A stretch of DNA of 64,000 nt from an uncultured Parabacteroides sp. (GTDB lineage: Bacteria; Bacteroidota; Bacteroidia; Bacteroidales; Tannerellaceae), in NCBI GenBank assembly GCA_900541965.1, contig UQLN01000008.1, positions 1 through 64,000 of the forward strand. Reading direction: 5' to 3'. Within the stretch, counting starts at the first letter, position 1; each line of letters begins with the position of its first letter. A program made the position numbers and the translations under genes. Below the pieces are notes generated by a model. That model did not search any database. It was not told where the DNA came from and saw only the letters and a program-made list of their open reading frames with translations. This document shows, piece by piece, positions 62,204-64,000 of this stretch.

Positions 62204-63055
62204 TTAAGCCATATCCGATACTGCCTTGAAGTAACCGATCGACTCGGCAATACCCAAGAAAGGATCTTTCATGTCCTTTTCAAATTCAAGACTGCACATT
62301 CCCGTGTAGTTTACTTCACGCATCATTCTTACCAATGCCGGAAAATCAATCTTTCCTCTCCCGATTTCTATACCTACTCCGGCTTTGGAAGCATCTGTCA
62401 CATCTTTAATGTGCATATCAAACACCCGGGTGTGATATTTCTTTAAATCAGCAACTGGATCGCAACCATTCCGCAAATCGTGTCCTACATCCAGACACAT
62501 TCCAATACGGGAATCAAGTTCTTTTGTATGTTCCCAAACATCCGTTGCATCAGGATAAGTTTTAATATCCGGCCCATGTAAATGAATCGCATAATTAAAA
62601 TCATATTCCTTCACCTTTTTATCTACATAAGGAAGCAGCTCATAATTAGGAACTCCAACTATTGTCTTCACACCTACTCGCTTGGCATAGTCGAACGCAC
62701 GGTCTATTTCAGCTTCACTCTTCATATAAATAGGTCCTACGGCATAACCGGTAACATCATACGATGCGCATTTATCATGAAAAGCTTTAATCTGTTCAGA
62801 CGTACTATCCAACGGCAAATGGAAGTCTTTAATGCAAAGATAATGAATATCCAGACGCTGCAACGTCTTTAACGTAGTATCCAGGTCAAAATTAACAAAT
62901 GTATATCCAGCCATTCCCAAATGGAAAGGATTTATCGCTTTGGTAGCTTTGGGTTTTACCGGGTCCGGTAATCCTGCTTTGGCTATTCCAGCGGTACCGA
63001 AAAGGATTGCACCTGCCAATCCCTGTTTAAAAAAAGACCTTCTTGATTTCTCCAT
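62204..63055 (-). CDS. Tat-exported TIM-barrel sugar phosphate isomerase/epimerase-like protein
   Basis: A 283-residue protein with a twin-arginine signal (EKSRRSFFKQGLAGAILFGT) and an AP-endonuclease-2-like barrel (HLGMAGYTFVNFDLDTTLKT, YAIHLHGPDIKTYPDA, MCLDVGHDLRNG, DMHIKDVTD, CSLEFEKDMKDP) with the usual metal-binding His/Asp/Glu residues. It is a paralogue of the protein at 19033-19884, but alone and Tat- rather than Sec-exported. A role in periplasmic keto-sugar handling is likely by analogy only. Confidence 0.85.
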   Translation of the reverse strand: MEKSRRSFFKQGLAGAILFGTAGIAKAGLPDPVKPKATKAINPFHLGMAGYTFVNFDLDTTLKTLQRLDIHYLCIKDFHLPLDSTSEQIKAFHDKCASYDVTGYAVGPIYMKSEAEIDRAFDYAKRVGVKTIVGVPNYELLPYVDKKVKEYDFNYAIHLHGPDIKTYPDATDVWEHTKELDSRIGMCLDVGHDLRNGCDPVADLKKYHTRVFDMHIKDVTDASKAGVGIEIGRGKIDFPALVRMMREVNYTGMCSLEFEKDMKDPFLGIAESIGYFKAVSDMA

Positions 63056-63149
63056 GGTAGTAAATTGATAAGTTTATTATACCTGATAGCAAATATAATC
63101 TTTTTTCGTGTGTCCGTCCACATTTGCATTTAAATATGTTATTTCACCA

Positions 63150-64000
63150 TCAATCGGGAATAAAATCAAATGGTAGTATAACAAAAAAAGTAGAACCTTC
63201 ACCCAACCGGGATGTAACCTCGATAGAGCCTCCCATTTTTAATACTAACCCCTTACAAATAGCCAGGCCAAGTCCTACCCCTTTGCTTCCGCTGTCCAGT
63301 TGTACAAAACGGCTAAAAATATTATCCATCTGTTCCTGAGGTATTCCCTCTCCGGTGTCCTGTACGAAGAAACGGATGGCTGCTTCTTCTAATTCGTAAC
63401 CAAAACGGATTACGCCTGTTTGGGTATGTTTAATTGCATTTGTCAATAAATTCGTCAAAACCTGAGTCAAACGGTTCCTGTCCATATTAAATACAAAAGG
63501 AGCACAATCCGTCAATTCCAATTTTACACCTTCGGGCATCCTCAGCCGAATTACGTTATAAATTTCTCCCATAAGTTCGGGAAGTGACAACTGTGCATAA
63601 CTAAGCTTCATTGAATTCGATTCAATCTTGGATATATCTAAAACGTCACATATTAACCGTTGCAATAATTCATTATTACTTTGGATAATATTAAAATATT
63701 CCAAACGGGTCTCCGGGTCTTCCTCATCCACCAGTATTTGAGAGAATCCCACTATTGCATTCAGCGGAGTTCGAATTTCATGATTCATATTTGCAAGAAA
63801 GGCCGATTTCATCCGGTCTGCTTCTTCCGCCTTTTCTTTTGCCACTTTCAACTGGTTTCCAAAACGATATACCGTATATGCCAAATAGCCAAGCAAACAA
63901 CATATTACCCCCAACACAATCACGCCACTCCAAAGAAATACCACCTTATTATGGTCTGCCATTACCTGAAGTTCCATTTGTTTATTTGCAAGCTCCAGTT
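63150..64000 (-). CDS. Histidine kinase, 5' part outside the window
   Basis: The frame runs open to the right edge (codons ELANKQ precede the first internal Met at 63977), so the sensor part lies beyond the window. Visible are one membrane helix (VVFLWSGVIVLGVICCLLGY), a HisKA domain with the phosphoacceptor in LANMNHEIRTPLNAIVGFS, and the HATPase domain with N-box NLLTNAIKHT, G1 DTGEGIP and G2 GVGLGLAI. There is no response-regulator domain at the end. It resembles Bacteroidales kinases whose missing N-terminus often holds TPRs or a periplasmic sensor. Confidence 0.9.
   Translation of the reverse strand, partial: LELANKQMELQVMADHNKVVFLWSGVIVLGVICCLLGYLAYTVYRFGNQLKVAKEKAEEADRMKSAFLANMNHEIRTPLNAIVGFSQILVDEEDPETRLEYFNIIQSNNELLQRLICDVLDISKIESNSMKLSYAQLSLPELMGEIYNVIRLRMPEGVKLELTDCAPFVFNMDRNRLTQVLTNLLTNAIKHTQTGVIRFGYELEEAAIRFFVQDTGEGIPQEQMDNIFSRFVQLDSGSKGVGLGLAICKGLVLKMGGSIEVTSRLGEGSTFFVILPFDFIPD

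Overview
The window is chromosomal DNA of a gut-type Bacteroidales bacterium, probably Parabacteroides or a close relative; the genus is an inference. Supporting signs are the Bacteroidetes -7 promoter element TAnnTTTG in front of most genes and tRNAs, the lack of strong Shine-Dalgarno sites, an ECF sigma factor beside SusD debris, the mutA/mutB pair, and BtgA/BtgB and RteC-type mobile genes.

Layout. (1) Positions 1 to about 12,400 are an AT-rich mobilizable element. It carries two TetR-controlled cargo units (TetR/DinB with a shared palindromic operator, and TetR/MenG-like/DUF2867), a broken rteC-like gene, an excisionase-like HTH gene, an oriT-like cluster of inverted repeats, a btgA/btgB-type mobilization operon with a GNAT gene, and a two-gene Gabija-like defence system (OLD nuclease plus UvrD-like helicase). 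It ends in a tyrosine integrase that has lost its catalytic C-terminus, next to tRNA-Phe. (2) 12.5-18 kb: tRNA-Phe, tRNA-Pro, a pentapeptide-repeat gene, a small GNAT gene, a giant AsmA-like protein, and an array of eight 42-bp repeats with exact spacing. (3) 18-25 kb: an ECF sigma gene followed by the wreck of a SusD locus, a three-gene operon resembling keto-sugar (glycoside 3-oxidation) metabolism, and a radical-SAM DNA-repair pair. (4) 25.2-28.3 kb: an AT-rich island with a PAS-LuxR regulator divergent from a LuxI/FeeM-like GNAT synthase. Two mirror-image 15-bp operator sites lie between them, and the island also holds a decapitated ThiF gene, a frameshifted lipoprotein gene and an outer-membrane barrel gene. 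This is the best candidate for an undescribed system.

(5) 28.3-44.8 kb: two MFS pumps with an AraC regulator, an NrtR-like regulator, an SPFH/Nudix-like chimera, nitroreductase, fumarase, AraC/GyrI, a CobD-like aminotransferase, a GH3-serine hydrolase fusion, ribosomal protein L19, MBL, VOC, ROK kinase and Nudix genes. (6) 44.9-50 kb: an outer-membrane protein, a cobalamin riboswitch on the minus strand with no obvious target gene, and an operon of GT2, DUF4922 and an AmpG-like MFS. (7) 50-64 kb: an orphan Card1-like CARF nuclease, an S41 protease, methylmalonyl-CoA mutase (mutB, mutA), tRNA-Glu, a MalY-type lyase, a SlyD-like FKBP, chorismate synthase, tRNA-Thr, a DUF6340 lipoprotein, a second Tat-exported TIM-barrel epimerase, and a histidine kinase running off the right edge.

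Several genes have matching themes: B12 (mutA/mutB, cobD-like gene, B12 riboswitch), muropeptide recycling (GH3-NagZ-like, AmpG-like) and phage or plasmid defence (Gabija-like pair, Card1-like nuclease). The window also shows repeated genome erosion: at least five deletion- or frameshift-derived gene relics.
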